From contig CAVUZJ010000003.1 of the NCBI GenBank assembly GCA_963745975.1, positions 1 to 64,000 on the forward strand: a DNA stretch of 64,000 bases, in the 5' to 3' direction. The position numbers were made by a program, and so were the translations under genes. Below the pieces are notes generated by a model. It was given only the letters and a program-made list of their open reading frames with translations. It was not told the origin of the DNA and searched no databases. This stretch comes from JAKAWQ01 sp963745975 (GTDB lineage Bacteria; Pseudomonadota; Alphaproteobacteria; Acetobacterales; Acetobacteraceae). Below, piece after piece: positions 1-8,551 of this stretch (position 1 is the stretch's first letter; every line of letters begins with the position of its first letter).

Positions 1-48
1 GTGTTCGGGACGCAGGGGCCGGAGGTTCAAATCCTCTCACTCCGACCA
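1..48 (+). tRNA. tRNA-Pro (CGG), 3' part only
   Basis: The window opens inside a tRNA. A 7-nt anticodon loop at 4-10 (TTCGGGA) gives anticodon CGG at 6-8. It is closed by the 3' strand of the anticodon stem at 11-15, then comes a 5-nt variable loop, a T stem-loop at 21-37 with loop TTCAAAT, the acceptor 3' strand CACTCCG at 38-44, discriminator A and an encoded CCA at 46-48. The 5' half lies outside the window. The downstream SDR start is only 27 nt from the CCA. Confidence 0.9.
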
Positions 49-75
49 GCGGCCACGGGAAGGAAAAGCTCCGAC

Positions 76-858
76 ATGGAAATCTCGCTCGCAGGCCGCG
101 CGGCCATCGTCACCGGCGGCTCGCGCGGATTGGGGCTCGCCATCGCCAAAAGCTTCGCCGCCTCCGGCGCCGACGTCGCCATCCTCGCCCGCCGCCCGGA
201 CGTGCTCGCCCAAGCGAAAGAAGCCATCGCCCGCACCGCCAAAGGCCGCGTCGCCGCCTTCGCCTGCGACGTCTCCCAAGCACCCGAAATCGCCCGCGCC
301 CACGAAGCCGCCATCGCCTCGCTCGGCCGCGTCGACATCCTCGTCAACAACGCCGGCACCTCCCGCCACGGCGCCTTCGAGGACATCACCGACGAAACCT
401 GGCAGGAGGACCTCGACCTCAAGCTCTTCGCCGCCATCCGCCTCACCCGCCTCGTCTGGCCGGGCATGAAGGAGCGCCGCTGGGGCCGGATCATCAACGT
501 GCTCAATATCGGCGCCAAAGCCCCCGCCGCGCGCGGCGCGCCCACCGCCGTTTCCCGCGCCGCCGGCATGGCGCTCACGAAAATCCTCGCCGGCGAAGGC
601 GCGTCCAACAACATCCTCGTCAACGCCCTCCTCGTCGGCATAATCGTGAGCGAGCAATGGGAACGCCGCCACGCCACCGAAGGCGCCAACGCCAGCTTCG
701 ACGACTACATCGCCCGCATGGGCGAATCCGTGCCGCTCAAGCGCATGGGCCGCCCCGAGGAATTCGCCTCCGTCGCCTGCTTCCTCGCCTCCGACGCCGC
801 CTCCTACGTGACCGGCACCGCCATCAACGTGGACGGCGGCCGCTCCCCGGTCGTCTGA
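76..858 (+). CDS. SDR-family protein with degenerate catalytic residues
   Basis: A 260-residue short-chain dehydrogenase/reductase fold. The Rossmann nucleotide-binding motif TGGSRGLG is at 13-20, NNAG at 91-94, and the C-terminal VDGG stretch is typical of the family. The open frame extends back through the tRNA, so I chose the ATG at 76, which has an AGGA-rich stretch upstream and gives the family's usual length. The catalytic positions are unusual. Where Ser, Tyr and Lys are expected the protein has Asn144, Thr157 and Arg161 (TAVSR in place of YxxxK). The fold and cofactor site look intact, so a non-canonical reaction or a binding role is more likely than ordinary ketoreduction. Substrate unknown. 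It ends against a palindromic element. Confidence 0.85.
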   Translation: MEISLAGRAAIVTGGSRGLGLAIAKSFAASGADVAILARRPDVLAQAKEAIARTAKGRVAAFACDVSQAPEIARAHEAAIASLGRVDILVNNAGTSRHGAFEDITDETWQEDLDLKLFAAIRLTRLVWPGMKERRWGRIINVLNIGAKAPAARGAPTAVSRAAGMALTKILAGEGASNNILVNALLVGIIVSEQWERRHATEGANASFDDYIARMGESVPLKRMGRPEEFASVACFLASDAASYVTGTAINVDGGRSPVV

Positions 859-1153
859 AAGGCCAAGCCAGGGGCTCTGCCCCTGGACCCCGCCAAGGGC
901 TGAGCCCTTGGAACCCATTCGTTTGGACGTTGGCCGCCCCACCGGCGGTGGACGCTCTCGGGGTGGTGGGGGGCGGGCCTGTTCGGCGCGGCATTTGCCC
1001 TGCCCTTGCCTTTGGCGCGTACGCGCCAAAGGCAAGGGCAGGGCAAATGCCGCGCCGAGACGCTAGGCATAGCGCTGGGACCCTGGGCACCAGCCTCGCT
1101 GCCGGGCCGGGCAAACGTTCGGGGTCCAGGGGCAGAGCCCCTGGCCTGGCCTT
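859..1153. repeat. Nested inverted repeat with a perfect 76-bp palindrome at its core
   Basis: The whole space between two convergent genes is built from inverted repeats. The outer arms are 34 nt (859-892 and 1120-1153) with one mismatch, and each holds a CAGGGGC/GCCCCTG hairpin (868-886 and 1126-1144). A further hairpin CCAAGGGC-TGA-GCCCTTGG lies at 894-912. At the centre, 983-1058 is a perfect palindrome with 38-bp arms and no spacer, pivoting between 1020 and 1021. The stops of the flanking genes (858 and 1165) abut it. It could act as a bidirectional terminator; its regular build suggests a mobile or amplified palindromic element. Confidence 0.9.
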
Positions 1154-1164
1154 AAGCGGCTCGC

Positions 1165-2595
1165 TTACGCCACGCGCGCGGCGGGCTCGCCCACGCTCGC
1201 GGCAAGCTCCGGCCGCCGTCCGCGCGTGCCCATCGCCTCCTCGAGCCGGTGCGCCACGCGGAGCACGAGTGCCTCGCTCCAGGCCGGTCCCATGATTTGC
1301 ACCCCGAGCGGAAGGCCCCGCGTCGTGAAACCGGCGCAGATCACCGCGGCCGGGATCGCCGCCACGTTGGCCGGCGTTGTGAGGAAGGGAACCGCGAACC
1401 CCTCGTCCGGCCGCTGCTCGCGGAACAGGGGTGCCGGTCCGGGGGTGGCTGCCGAGATCAGCAGGTCGAAGCGGGCGAAGGCGCGCGCGGTTGCTGCGAT
1501 CAGGTCGGTCCGCCGCCGCTGGGCGGCGAGATAGTCGGCCGCGCGGATCAGCCCGCCCGCCAGCACCCGCACGCGGAAGGTGCGCGAATACTCCGAGAGT
1601 CGCGTTTGGAGGTTCGCCTCGTGCAGTGCGTAGGCCTCAGCCGAGATGATGATGCGGCCGACGGCGTTGTATTCCTGAACGGAGGGCAGATTGGCCTCCT
1701 CGACCCGGCAGCCGAGCTGGCCGAGCCGCCGCGCCGCCGCTGCCACGGTCTGGAGCATTTCGGCGCCCGCTGGCACGTCGCGCTCGTGGAAATGGCGGAG
1801 CAGGCCGATCTTCAGGCCCTTGACCGGGAGGCTGAGGGCGCGCGCGTAGGATCCTTTCGGCGCTGAGACTGAGGCTGGATCCGCCGGGTCGTGGCCGGCG
1901 AGCGCGTCGAGCAGGATCGCGCAATCCTCCGCCGTCCAGGCCATCGGGCCCGCAGTATCGAGGCTCGGCGCGAGCGGGATCACCCCGCGGCGAGAGACGA
2001 GGCCGGGTGTGGGCTTCAAGCCAGCGATCCCGCAATAGGCGGCCGGGATGCGGATCGACCCGCCGGTGTCCGAGCCGAGCGCGCCGAGCGCGAGCCCCGC
2101 CGCCACCGCCGCTCCCGAGCCGGACGAGGAGCCGCCGGTGAACCGTTCGGTATCCCAAGGGTTGCGCGCCGGCGGCCACGGCAAGTCGAAGGCGGGCCCG
2201 CCGATCGCGAATTCGTGGGTGGCGAGCTTGCCGAGCATCACCGCCCCGGCAGCGGCCAGCCGGCGGATGGCCTCGGCATCCTCCTTCGGCACGTTCTCGG
2301 CGAGCAGGCGCGAATGGGCGGTCGTGCGGATCCCGGCGGTGGCGTAGATGTCCTTATAGCCGAGCGGGATCCCCAGCAGCCGGCCGCGCTTGCCCGCCAT
2401 CACCGCCTTTTCCGCCGCCCGCGCCTGCGCCAGCGCCTGGCGCCCCGTTACCGTGATGAAGGCGTTGATCCGCGGGTCGAACTGCTGGATCCGTGCCAGG
2501 AGCGAGCGTACGAGCTCGACCGGGGAGAGTTTTTTCGCCCCGATCAGGCGCGCCGCCTCGGCGATGGTCAGCCAGCCGGGCTCCGAAGCGGTCAT
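1165..2595 (-). CDS. Amidase signature family hydrolase
   Basis: A 476-residue amidase signature enzyme (GatA/AtzE/AtzF-type fold). The Ser-cisSer-Lys triad can be placed: Lys81 (GYKD), the cis-Ser in GGSSSGSG (154-161) and the nucleophile Ser180 in DTGGSIR. The length is normal for the family. The start overlaps the stop of the upstream 71-residue gene by 4 nt (ATGA), which implies translational coupling. Substrate cannot be read from sequence; related enzymes cleave carboxamides, carbamates or biuret derivatives. Its place at the distal end of a ugp-type ABC operon suggests it acts on an imported or recycled amide, but this is inference. Confidence 0.88.
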   Translation of the reverse strand: MTASEPGWLTIAEAARLIGAKKLSPVELVRSLLARIQQFDPRINAFITVTGRQALAQARAAEKAVMAGKRGRLLGIPLGYKDIYATAGIRTTAHSRLLAENVPKEDAEAIRRLAAAGAVMLGKLATHEFAIGGPAFDLPWPPARNPWDTERFTGGSSSGSGAAVAAGLALGALGSDTGGSIRIPAAYCGIAGLKPTPGLVSRRGVIPLAPSLDTAGPMAWTAEDCAILLDALAGHDPADPASVSAPKGSYARALSLPVKGLKIGLLRHFHERDVPAGAEMLQTVAAAARRLGQLGCRVEEANLPSVQEYNAVGRIIISAEAYALHEANLQTRLSEYSRTFRVRVLAGGLIRAADYLAAQRRRTDLIAATARAFARFDLLISAATPGPAPLFREQRPDEGFAVPFLTTPANVAAIPAAVICAGFTTRGLPLGVQIMGPAWSEALVLRVAHRLEEAMGTRGRRPELAASVGEPAARVA

Positions 2596-2807
2596 CGCGG
2601 GGGCGGCTCGGGCCGGAAAACGAAGGGGAAATCGTCCGCGAGCGCGCGCTCGCGTGGAATGGCGGCGATCAGCGGCGCCAGCTGCCGCCAGGTCAGCACG
2701 AGGTCGGCGAGCTGTCCCGGGTTGAGCACGAGGCCCGCGCGCGCCACCATCTGCTCCATTTCCGGAGGCGTGATGGCGGTGCCGTTGCTTACGGGACGAA
2801 CGGGCAT
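2592..2807 (-). CDS. Small amidase-associated protein (AtzG/DUF4089-like)
   Basis: A 71-residue protein rich in helix-forming residues, with a hydrophobic core segment (residues 28-47) and a tail ending EPPPR. Size, sequence style and tight coupling to the amidase resemble the AtzG/GatC-like small subunits that pair with amidase signature enzymes such as AtzE. The probable role is a non-catalytic partner that stabilises or shapes the active site of the downstream amidase. It starts 51 nt after the ugpC stop, so it may be co-transcribed with the transporter. The family assignment comes from resemblance and context. Confidence 0.65.
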   Translation of the reverse strand: MPVRPVSNGTAITPPEMEQMVARAGLVLNPGQLADLVLTWRQLAPLIAAIPRERALADDFPFVFRPEPPPR

Positions 2808-2858
2808 GGCAGCCCCGACCGTTCCCCCAACCGATGGGATTTGTTTCGAAAGTCGAGC

Positions 2859-3968
2859 CTACCCGGTCGGGGCGAGCCCGACAAGCAACTCCGCCCCGAC
2901 AAATTCGGGCTCGAGGCGGCTGCCGCTTCCCGCGTCGAAGACATGCAGCTCGGCCGGCGGCAGCGTCAGGTGCAGTGTCTCGCCCCCCGGCGCCGCGCCA
3001 GCCACCTTGACCACCAGCCCCGTCCCGTCCGCCAGCCTTCCATGGAGGAGGGTCTCCGAGCCGAGCGGCTCGACCAGATCGACCGCGAATTCCATCCCCT
3101 CGCGCGCGAGGAGCACGTGCTCCGGGCGGATCCCAATCGTGAGCCTGCGTCCCTCCGGGCCCGGCCGCGGCCCGTCCGCGAAGAGGACCGCCGGGCCGGC
3201 GGCAAGTGCGGCGCCACGTCCGCCCGCGGCGAGCCGGGCGGGCAGGAAATTCATCGCCGGCGCGCCGATGAACCCGGCGACATAGGTGTCGGCAGGCCGG
3301 GCGAACACCTCCATCGGGCTCGCCACCTGCGCCGCCCGCCCCTCCCGCATCACCACCAGCCGATCGCCCAGCGTCATCGCCTCGACCTGGTCGTGGGTGA
3401 CGTAGAGGCTGGTGACCCCGAGCCGGCGCTGAAGCCTCCGGATCTCGGCCCGCATCTGGACGCGCAGCTTGGCATCGAGGTTGGAAAGCGGCTCATCGAA
3501 GAGGAAAAGCTTCGGCTCGCGCACGATGGCCCGTCCCATGGCGACGCGCTGGCGCTGCCCGCCCGAGAGCGCCCGCGGCTTGCGCGCGAGGAGCGCCTCC
3601 AGCCCGAGCATCGCGGCCGCCTCGTCGACCCGGCGGCGGATCTCGGCGCGCGGCAAGCGGCGGATCTTGAGCCCGTACGCCATGTTCTCGAACACGCTCA
3701 TATGCGGATAGAGCGCGTAGTTCTGGAACACCATGGCGATGTCCCGCTCGGCCGGATCGCGCCCGGTGATGTCGCGCCCATCGAGAACCACCGCGCCGTG
3801 GCTCGGCTGCTCGAGCCCCGCGACCAGGCGGAGCAGGGTCGATTTGCCGCAGCCCGAGGCGCCAACGATCACCACCATCTCGCCGTCGCCGACCGCGAGG
3901 TCGATCCCCGCGAGCACGGTCTGCGCCCCGAAACTCTTCGTGAGCCCCTTCAGCTCGAGGCTGGCCAT
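2859..3968 (-). CDS. ugpC: ABC transporter ATP-binding protein, UgpC-like
   Basis: A 369-residue ATPase of the MalK/UgpC type. Walker A GASGCGKST is at 36-44, the signature LSGGQ at 134-138 and Walker B LFLFDEP at 154-160, followed by a C-terminal TOBE-type regulatory region containing IGIRPEHV. The open frame continues upstream, but the ATG at 3968 overlaps the ugpE stop by 1 nt (TAATG) and gives the family length. It powers import through UgpA/UgpE. It is the last transporter gene of the operon. Confidence 0.92.
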   Translation of the reverse strand: MASLELKGLTKSFGAQTVLAGIDLAVGDGEMVVIVGASGCGKSTLLRLVAGLEQPSHGAVVLDGRDITGRDPAERDIAMVFQNYALYPHMSVFENMAYGLKIRRLPRAEIRRRVDEAAAMLGLEALLARKPRALSGGQRQRVAMGRAIVREPKLFLFDEPLSNLDAKLRVQMRAEIRRLQRRLGVTSLYVTHDQVEAMTLGDRLVVMREGRAAQVASPMEVFARPADTYVAGFIGAPAMNFLPARLAAGGRGAALAAGPAVLFADGPRPGPEGRRLTIGIRPEHVLLAREGMEFAVDLVEPLGSETLLHGRLADGTGLVVKVAGAAPGGETLHLTLPPAELHVFDAGSGSRLEPEFVGAELLVGLAPTG

Positions 3969-4807
3969 TATTTCTCCACCTCGGTCAACCCTTTGACGAA
4001 CCAGCGCTGCATCGCCACCACGACGATCACCGGCGGGAGGATGGCAAGCACCGACATCGCCATCATCGTGTTCCAGGGCGTGAGCTGGAAGCCGGTATCG
4101 ATGAGCTGGACGATGCCGATCACGATCGTGTCGAGCCTGGGGTCGGTCGCGACCAGCAGCGGCCAGAGATACTGGTTCCAGCCATAGACGAACAGGATGA
4201 CGAAAAGCGCGGCGAGGTTCGCGGCCGAGACCGGGACCAGGATATCGATCAGGAAGCGGATCGGGCCCGCCCCGTCCATCCGCGCCGCCTCCACCAGCTC
4301 GTCGGGGATGGCGAGGAAGACCTGGCGGAGCAGCAGCGTCGCGGTCGCCGAGGCGATCAGCGGCACGGTGAGGCCGGCGAAGCTGTTGATCATGTGGAAG
4401 TCCGCCATCACCGCGTAGGTCGGGATGATGCGCACCTCCACCGGCAGCATCAGCGTGATGAAGATTGTCCAGAAGGCGAGCATGCGGAAAGGAAAGCGGA
4501 AGAAGACGACCGCGTAGGCCGAGAGGAGGGAAATGACGATTTTCCCGACCGCGATCCCGAGCGCCATGCCCGCCGAGATCATCAGCATGTGCCAGACCGG
4601 CGTCGTGGTGGCGCCGTCGCCCTGGCGCAGCACGGAGAGAAAGATGCCGAGATGCGAGAGCCGCGGGAGGAGAGAAATATCGCCGCGGTTGATCGCGCCC
4701 GGATCCTGCGTGGCGCCGGCGAAGATGAGCCAGACCGGAAAGGCGAAGAGAATAACGCCGAGCCCGAGCACAGCGTGGGCGACCCAGTCCACCCGCGTCC
4801 GCATCAC
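3968..4807 (-). CDS. ugpE: ABC transporter permease, UgpE-like
   Basis: A 279-residue inner-membrane permease with six predicted hydrophobic segments. The EAA-type loop reads EAARMDGAGPIRFLIDILVP near the middle and contacts the ATPase. Together with UgpA it forms the channel for glycerol-3-phosphate or glycerophosphodiesters in the known family. Its start overlaps the ugpA stop by 4 nt and its stop overlaps the ugpC start by 1 nt, so the three are tightly coupled. Confidence 0.92.
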   Translation of the reverse strand: MMRTRVDWVAHAVLGLGVILFAFPVWLIFAGATQDPGAINRGDISLLPRLSHLGIFLSVLRQGDGATTTPVWHMLMISAGMALGIAVGKIVISLLSAYAVVFFRFPFRMLAFWTIFITLMLPVEVRIIPTYAVMADFHMINSFAGLTVPLIASATATLLLRQVFLAIPDELVEAARMDGAGPIRFLIDILVPVSAANLAALFVILFVYGWNQYLWPLLVATDPRLDTIVIGIVQLIDTGFQLTPWNTMMAMSVLAILPPVIVVVAMQRWFVKGLTEVEK

Positions 4808-5685
4808 GCGGCGGGCCGCCTTCCAAGGAAACGGAACTGGACGGCGGTGAGACCGATCACCAGCAGCATCAGCACCACCGACTGCGCCGCCGAGCCCGAA
4901 AGATCGAGGTTGATCACCCCGTCGCGATAGACCTTCACCACCAGCGTCTCGGTCGATTGGCCCGGTCCGCCGCGGGTCAGCGCCATGATCGTGCCGAAGG
5001 TCTCGAAGGCGGCATAGACGAGATTGACGATGAGGAGGAAGAAGGTGGTGGGCATCAGCAGCGGCAGCACGATCGTCCGGAAGCGGTGCAAGCCGCGCGC
5101 CCCGTCCATTCGCGCCGCCTCGATCACCGCGCGCGGGATCGATTGCAGCCCGGCGAGGAAGAAGACGAAATTATAGCTCACCTGCGTCCAGGCGCTGGCG
5201 ACGATCACGAGGCCCATCGCCTGGGTTCCGTCGAGCGTATAGTCCCAATGCAGCCCCGCGCGGTTGAGGAGCCGGCCGACGATGCCGACCTCGGGGTGCA
5301 TCACGAACACCCAGAGCACGGCCGAGACGGCCGGCGCCACCGCGTAGGGCCAGATCAGCAGCGTGCGATAGAGGCCGCGGAAGCTGATCTCGTGATCGGC
5401 GAAGATTGCGAGCACCAGGGCCAGGGAAAGGGCCAGCAGCGTCACCAGCGCGCAGAAGACCCCCGTGCGCGCCAGCGTCGCGACATAAGTGGGGTCGGCG
5501 AACAGTGCCGCGAAATTCGCCCACCCCGCGAACCGCGTGTGCAGTCCGAACGCGTCCGTCGAGGTGACGCTCTGATAGATCGCCTGGCCGGCCGGCAGCA
5601 GGAAGAAGAAGATCGTGACCAGGAGCTGCGGCAGGACGAGTACTGCCGGCAGCACCCAGCCGCCGAAGATCGTGCGCCGCTCCAC
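4804..5685 (-). CDS. ugpA: ABC transporter permease, UgpA-like (GTG start)
   Basis: A permease strongly resembling Escherichia coli UgpA along its whole length, with shared stretches such as LPYAVAPA-type, NFVFFLAGLQSIPR, EAARMDGARG and SAAQSVVLML. The open frame runs back to 5826 inside ugpB, but homology begins just after a GTG at 5685. That start gives 293 residues, close to the 295 of E. coli UgpA, and a 32-nt gap from ugpB. The ribosome-binding site there is weak, so the exact start is less certain than the function. Confidence 0.88.
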   Translation of the reverse strand: MERRTIFGGWVLPAVLVLPQLLVTIFFFLLPAGQAIYQSVTSTDAFGLHTRFAGWANFAALFADPTYVATLARTGVFCALVTLLALSLALVLAIFADHEISFRGLYRTLLIWPYAVAPAVSAVLWVFVMHPEVGIVGRLLNRAGLHWDYTLDGTQAMGLVIVASAWTQVSYNFVFFLAGLQSIPRAVIEAARMDGARGLHRFRTIVLPLLMPTTFFLLIVNLVYAAFETFGTIMALTRGGPGQSTETLVVKVYRDGVINLDLSGSAAQSVVLMLLVIGLTAVQFRFLGRRPAA

Positions 5686-5717
5686 GCTGGTTGATGCTGG
5701 CCCGGCTGCGTCCTGTC

Positions 5718-7043
5718 CTACCCGCCGAGCGAGCGCTGGAAGTTGCGCAGCACGACATTCCCTCGCGAAACTGCGCTCGCGAGCGCGGTCTTGGCGTCGT
5801 AGCCGCCCCCGAGCTGCTTCTCCCACTCCTCCTCGATGATGACGCGAAGCTCGGGCATGTCGCCGAGCCGGATGCCGCGCGAATTGTCCGTCACCGGCAG
5901 CCGCTCGAGCTGGGCGATTGGCAGGTCGGTGCCCGGGTTCTTCGTAAAGAACCCTTGCGTCTTGAGGAGGTCCGAGCCGCCGAACGTCACCGGCACGTAG
6001 CCCGTGGTCCCGGCCCAGTCGGCGTCCTGCGCCGGCTCGCCCAGGAAGGCGTAGAACGCGGCGACCGCCTTGTATTCCTCGAGCGTGCGGTGCGGTGCCG
6101 TCATCGTCCAGAGGCTGGCGCCGCCGATGATCGAGTTGATCGGCTTCTGGATGATTTCGGGGTCGTAGGGAAGAAAGGCCTCGGCGAAGCGGAACTTTGC
6201 CGTCTTGACCAGCGCGCCGCGGCTCGCCGAGGAATTGAAGGCGATCGCCGCCTGCCCGGAATAGAACACCGGGTCGGGAAGGTTGTCCCGCCCGGCATAT
6301 TTGAAGCTGCCCGCCTTCGCCATGTCGAGCAGGCGCTGGAGGTTGCGCACGAACGGCGCGGAATCGACCAGGAGCTTCGTGTCCAGCCCCTTGAACCCGT
6401 CCGCTTCGGTTGCGTAGGGAACGTTGTGGATGGCGGCGAACTGCTCGAAATGGATCCAGGTCGGCCAGGAGGTCGTGACCGCAAATTCGGTGACCTTCTT
6501 GGCCTTCAGCACCTCGGCCGCCTGCACGAGTTCAGGCCAGGTCGCGGGCGGCTTCGCCGGGTCGAGCCCCGCCTTCTCGAACGCGTCCTGATTGTACCAC
6601 ATCATCGCGGTCGAGGAGTTGAAGGGCATCGACGCCATCCGCCCGTCGGCGAGGCTGTAATAGCCGCGCACGGAGGCGATGTAGCTCTCGCGCTTGATCG
6701 GCGCGCCGGTCTCCTGGACGAGCTGCCAGAGCGGCTTCACCGCCGGGCCGGCCGCCACCATCGAGCCGGTGCCGACGTCGAAGACCTGCAGGATGTGTGG
6801 CGCCTGGCCGGCGCGCCAGGCGGCGATCCCTGCCGTAAGCGCGTCGGCGTAGCCGCCCTTGAAGACCCCCACCACCGCGTACTCGCTCTGCGAGGCGTTG
6901 AACCGGGCGATCAGCTTGTCGAGCTCGGTGCCGAGGGCGCCGTTCATCGAGTGCCAGAACAGCACCTTGGTCGGCTGAGCGGCCAAGGCCGGCCGGGCGA
7001 GCGCAAGTGCGGCGGAGCCCGCGAGCAGAGAGCGGCGTTTCAT
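5718..7043 (-). CDS. ugpB: Periplasmic substrate-binding protein, UgpB-like
   Basis: A 441-residue extracellular solute-binding protein (family 1) with an N-terminal signal peptide (KRR, a hydrophobic stretch, then cleavage near ALAAQ). The mature part opens with the UgpB-like segment VLFWHSMNGALG and continues with TWPELVQAAEVL and GFFTKNPGTD, as in glycerol-3-phosphate-binding proteins. It delivers substrate to UgpAE. First gene of the ugpBAEC operon; a Pho-box-like repeat lies about 60 nt upstream, consistent with induction under phosphate limitation. No glycerophosphodiesterase gene (ugpQ) is seen next to it. Confidence 0.92.
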   Translation of the reverse strand: MKRRSLLAGSAALALARPALAAQPTKVLFWHSMNGALGTELDKLIARFNASQSEYAVVGVFKGGYADALTAGIAAWRAGQAPHILQVFDVGTGSMVAAGPAVKPLWQLVQETGAPIKRESYIASVRGYYSLADGRMASMPFNSSTAMMWYNQDAFEKAGLDPAKPPATWPELVQAAEVLKAKKVTEFAVTTSWPTWIHFEQFAAIHNVPYATEADGFKGLDTKLLVDSAPFVRNLQRLLDMAKAGSFKYAGRDNLPDPVFYSGQAAIAFNSSASRGALVKTAKFRFAEAFLPYDPEIIQKPINSIIGGASLWTMTAPHRTLEEYKAVAAFYAFLGEPAQDADWAGTTGYVPVTFGGSDLLKTQGFFTKNPGTDLPIAQLERLPVTDNSRGIRLGDMPELRVIIEEEWEKQLGGGYDAKTALASAVSRGNVVLRNFQRSLGG

Positions 7044-7102
7044 GGGGTTGGTCCTCCCGTTCAGAGACCGCTCGCGGCGTAGCCTCGCCGCGTTACGGTG
7101 CG

Positions 7103-7120
7103 ACGACAGAAATATGACGA
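7103..7120 (-). promoter_or_regulatory. Candidate Pho box upstream of ugpB
   Basis: Read on the minus strand, TCGTCAT-ATTT-CTGTCGT is two 7-mers 11 bp apart. Against the PhoB half-site CTGTCAT they match at 5 and 6 of 7 positions, with the usual AT-rich 4-nt spacer. It sits about 60 nt before the ugpB start. This is the arrangement known for PhoB-regulated ugp operons. It was found by eye, not with a weight matrix. Confidence 0.6.
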
Positions 7121-7145
7121 TTGGGCGAAGCCGGGAAGCGCCGGC

Positions 7146-8468
7146 TCAACCCTGTTCCGCCCTGATGACCGCCCGGCGCCCCTCGAGGAATTCCTCGACC
7201 GCCTCGACCAGCCGCCCGCACTCGCCCTCGCCGATCGGCAGCGAGAGGTTGATCATCCCCCGCCGCGCGATCCAGAGGCCGGCGGCAAGGAGGTCGAAGA
7301 AGAAGAGCTCCTTGAGCCGCGGATCGGCATGGGCCGAATCCTCGGGCGCCCGGATCGGTGTCGCGGTGAAATGCACCGTCATCATCGAGCCGATCCCGGT
7401 GAACTGCATCGGCGCGCCGTGCTCCCGGCAGACCGCATTGAGCCGCGCCCGCAACGCCTCGCCGCGCGCGTTCAGCGCCTCGGCCGCCGCCTTCGTATAG
7501 ATTTCCGTGATCCCCGCGAGCCCGGCCGCCATGGTGAGCACGTTGTTGTTGAACGTCCCGGCGTGCGGCAGCGCATCCGCGCGCCGCGGGTCGAAGCGGT
7601 CGAGTAGCGCGGCGCGGCCGCCGAAGGCGCCGAAGGACATGCCCCCGCCGATATATTTCCCGAGCGTCACGAGGTCGGGCTCGAGGCCGTATTTTCCGGC
7701 GAGCCCCCCGGCGGCCAGCCGCGAGGTCATCACCTCGTCGAAGATCGCAACCGCGCCCGCCTCCCGCGCGGCGGCTATCAGGGCCGCAAGGAACTCCGGC
7801 TCGGCCGGGATGCAGCCGCCTCCGCCCATCATCGGCTCGATGATCACCGCGGCGAGCGCGCCCGCCTCCTCCCGGATCGCCGCCACCGCGCCTTCGGTAT
7901 CGTTGTAGCGGGCGAGCACGAAGTCATAGGGCGCATTGACCGGCGAACCGCCGCCCGAGAAGGTGAAGACGCCGCCATGATAGCCGCCGCGGAACGCCAG
8001 GACCTTCCGCCGTCCGGTCACGGCGGCGGCGGTCGCGAGCGCCATCAGGTTGGCCTCGGTGCCGGAATTGGTGAAGCGCACCCGCTCGAGCCCGAAGCGC
8101 TCGGTGACGGCACGCGCGAACCGCGCCTCGAGCAGGGTATGGCCGCCGAGATTGATCCCGCCATCGAGCGCCGCCTCGACGGCGCGGCGGATCGCCGGAT
8201 GGGAATGGCCATAGATCCCGGCCGTGTACTCGCCGAGGAAGTCGATATAGCGCGCGCCGTCGAGATCCCACAGATACGCGCCCTCGCCCCGCGCGAGTGC
8301 CACCGGAAAGGGCGCGTAGAAGAGCACGCTCCGCGTATTGCCGCCCGGCATCACTTCGGTCGCTTCGAGGAAGCGGGCGTGGCTCCTCGGATTGCGCGCG
8401 ACATAGGCCTCGCGCACCTCGGCGAGAGCCGAATCGAGATCGGCGTTGCGAAGCCCAGGATCGTCCAT
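7146..8468 (-). CDS. Class III PLP aminotransferase, glutamate-1-semialdehyde aminomutase-like
   Basis: A 440-residue fold-type I, class III aminotransferase. The PLP lysine is K271 in TLGKYIGGG, the pyridine-contacting Asp is D244 in DEVMTS, and NSGTEAN (135-141) and GGYHG (161-165) bind the phosphate and ring. The ATG at 8468 has GGAGGG 5 nt upstream and is preferred to the upstream in-frame start. Closest in style to HemL, but details around DEVMTSRLAAGG suggest a GSAM-like aminotransferase of unknown amino donor rather than the heme-pathway enzyme. It is transcribed divergently from apt. Confidence 0.85.
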   Translation of the reverse strand: MDDPGLRNADLDSALAEVREAYVARNPRSHARFLEATEVMPGGNTRSVLFYAPFPVALARGEGAYLWDLDGARYIDFLGEYTAGIYGHSHPAIRRAVEAALDGGINLGGHTLLEARFARAVTERFGLERVRFTNSGTEANLMALATAAAVTGRRKVLAFRGGYHGGVFTFSGGGSPVNAPYDFVLARYNDTEGAVAAIREEAGALAAVIIEPMMGGGGCIPAEPEFLAALIAAAREAGAVAIFDEVMTSRLAAGGLAGKYGLEPDLVTLGKYIGGGMSFGAFGGRAALLDRFDPRRADALPHAGTFNNNVLTMAAGLAGITEIYTKAAAEALNARGEALRARLNAVCREHGAPMQFTGIGSMMTVHFTATPIRAPEDSAHADPRLKELFFFDLLAAGLWIARRGMINLSLPIGEGECGRLVEAVEEFLEGRRAVIRAEQG

Positions 8469-8551
8469 CGCACCCTCCACCGATTGCCCGCGCCGTCGCC
8501 GCCGCGATAGAACGACCATTCGGTTACAAACGCGAGGCAGGGGACAACCGC

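Noticed and set aside
37..1035. Long minus-strand frame opposite the SDR gene
   Set aside because: It is the shadow of a GC-rich gene; Gly/Ala/Arg-rich with no recognisable domain, while the plus strand encodes a clear SDR.
2493..4187. 564-codon plus-strand frame across the ugpC region
   Set aside because: The minus strand carries Walker motifs and permease homology; this frame has none.
7146..8468. hemL (heme pathway glutamate-1-semialdehyde aminomutase)
   Set aside because: The PLP site fits the class, but details around the active-site loop differ from HemL, so only a GSAM-like label is given.
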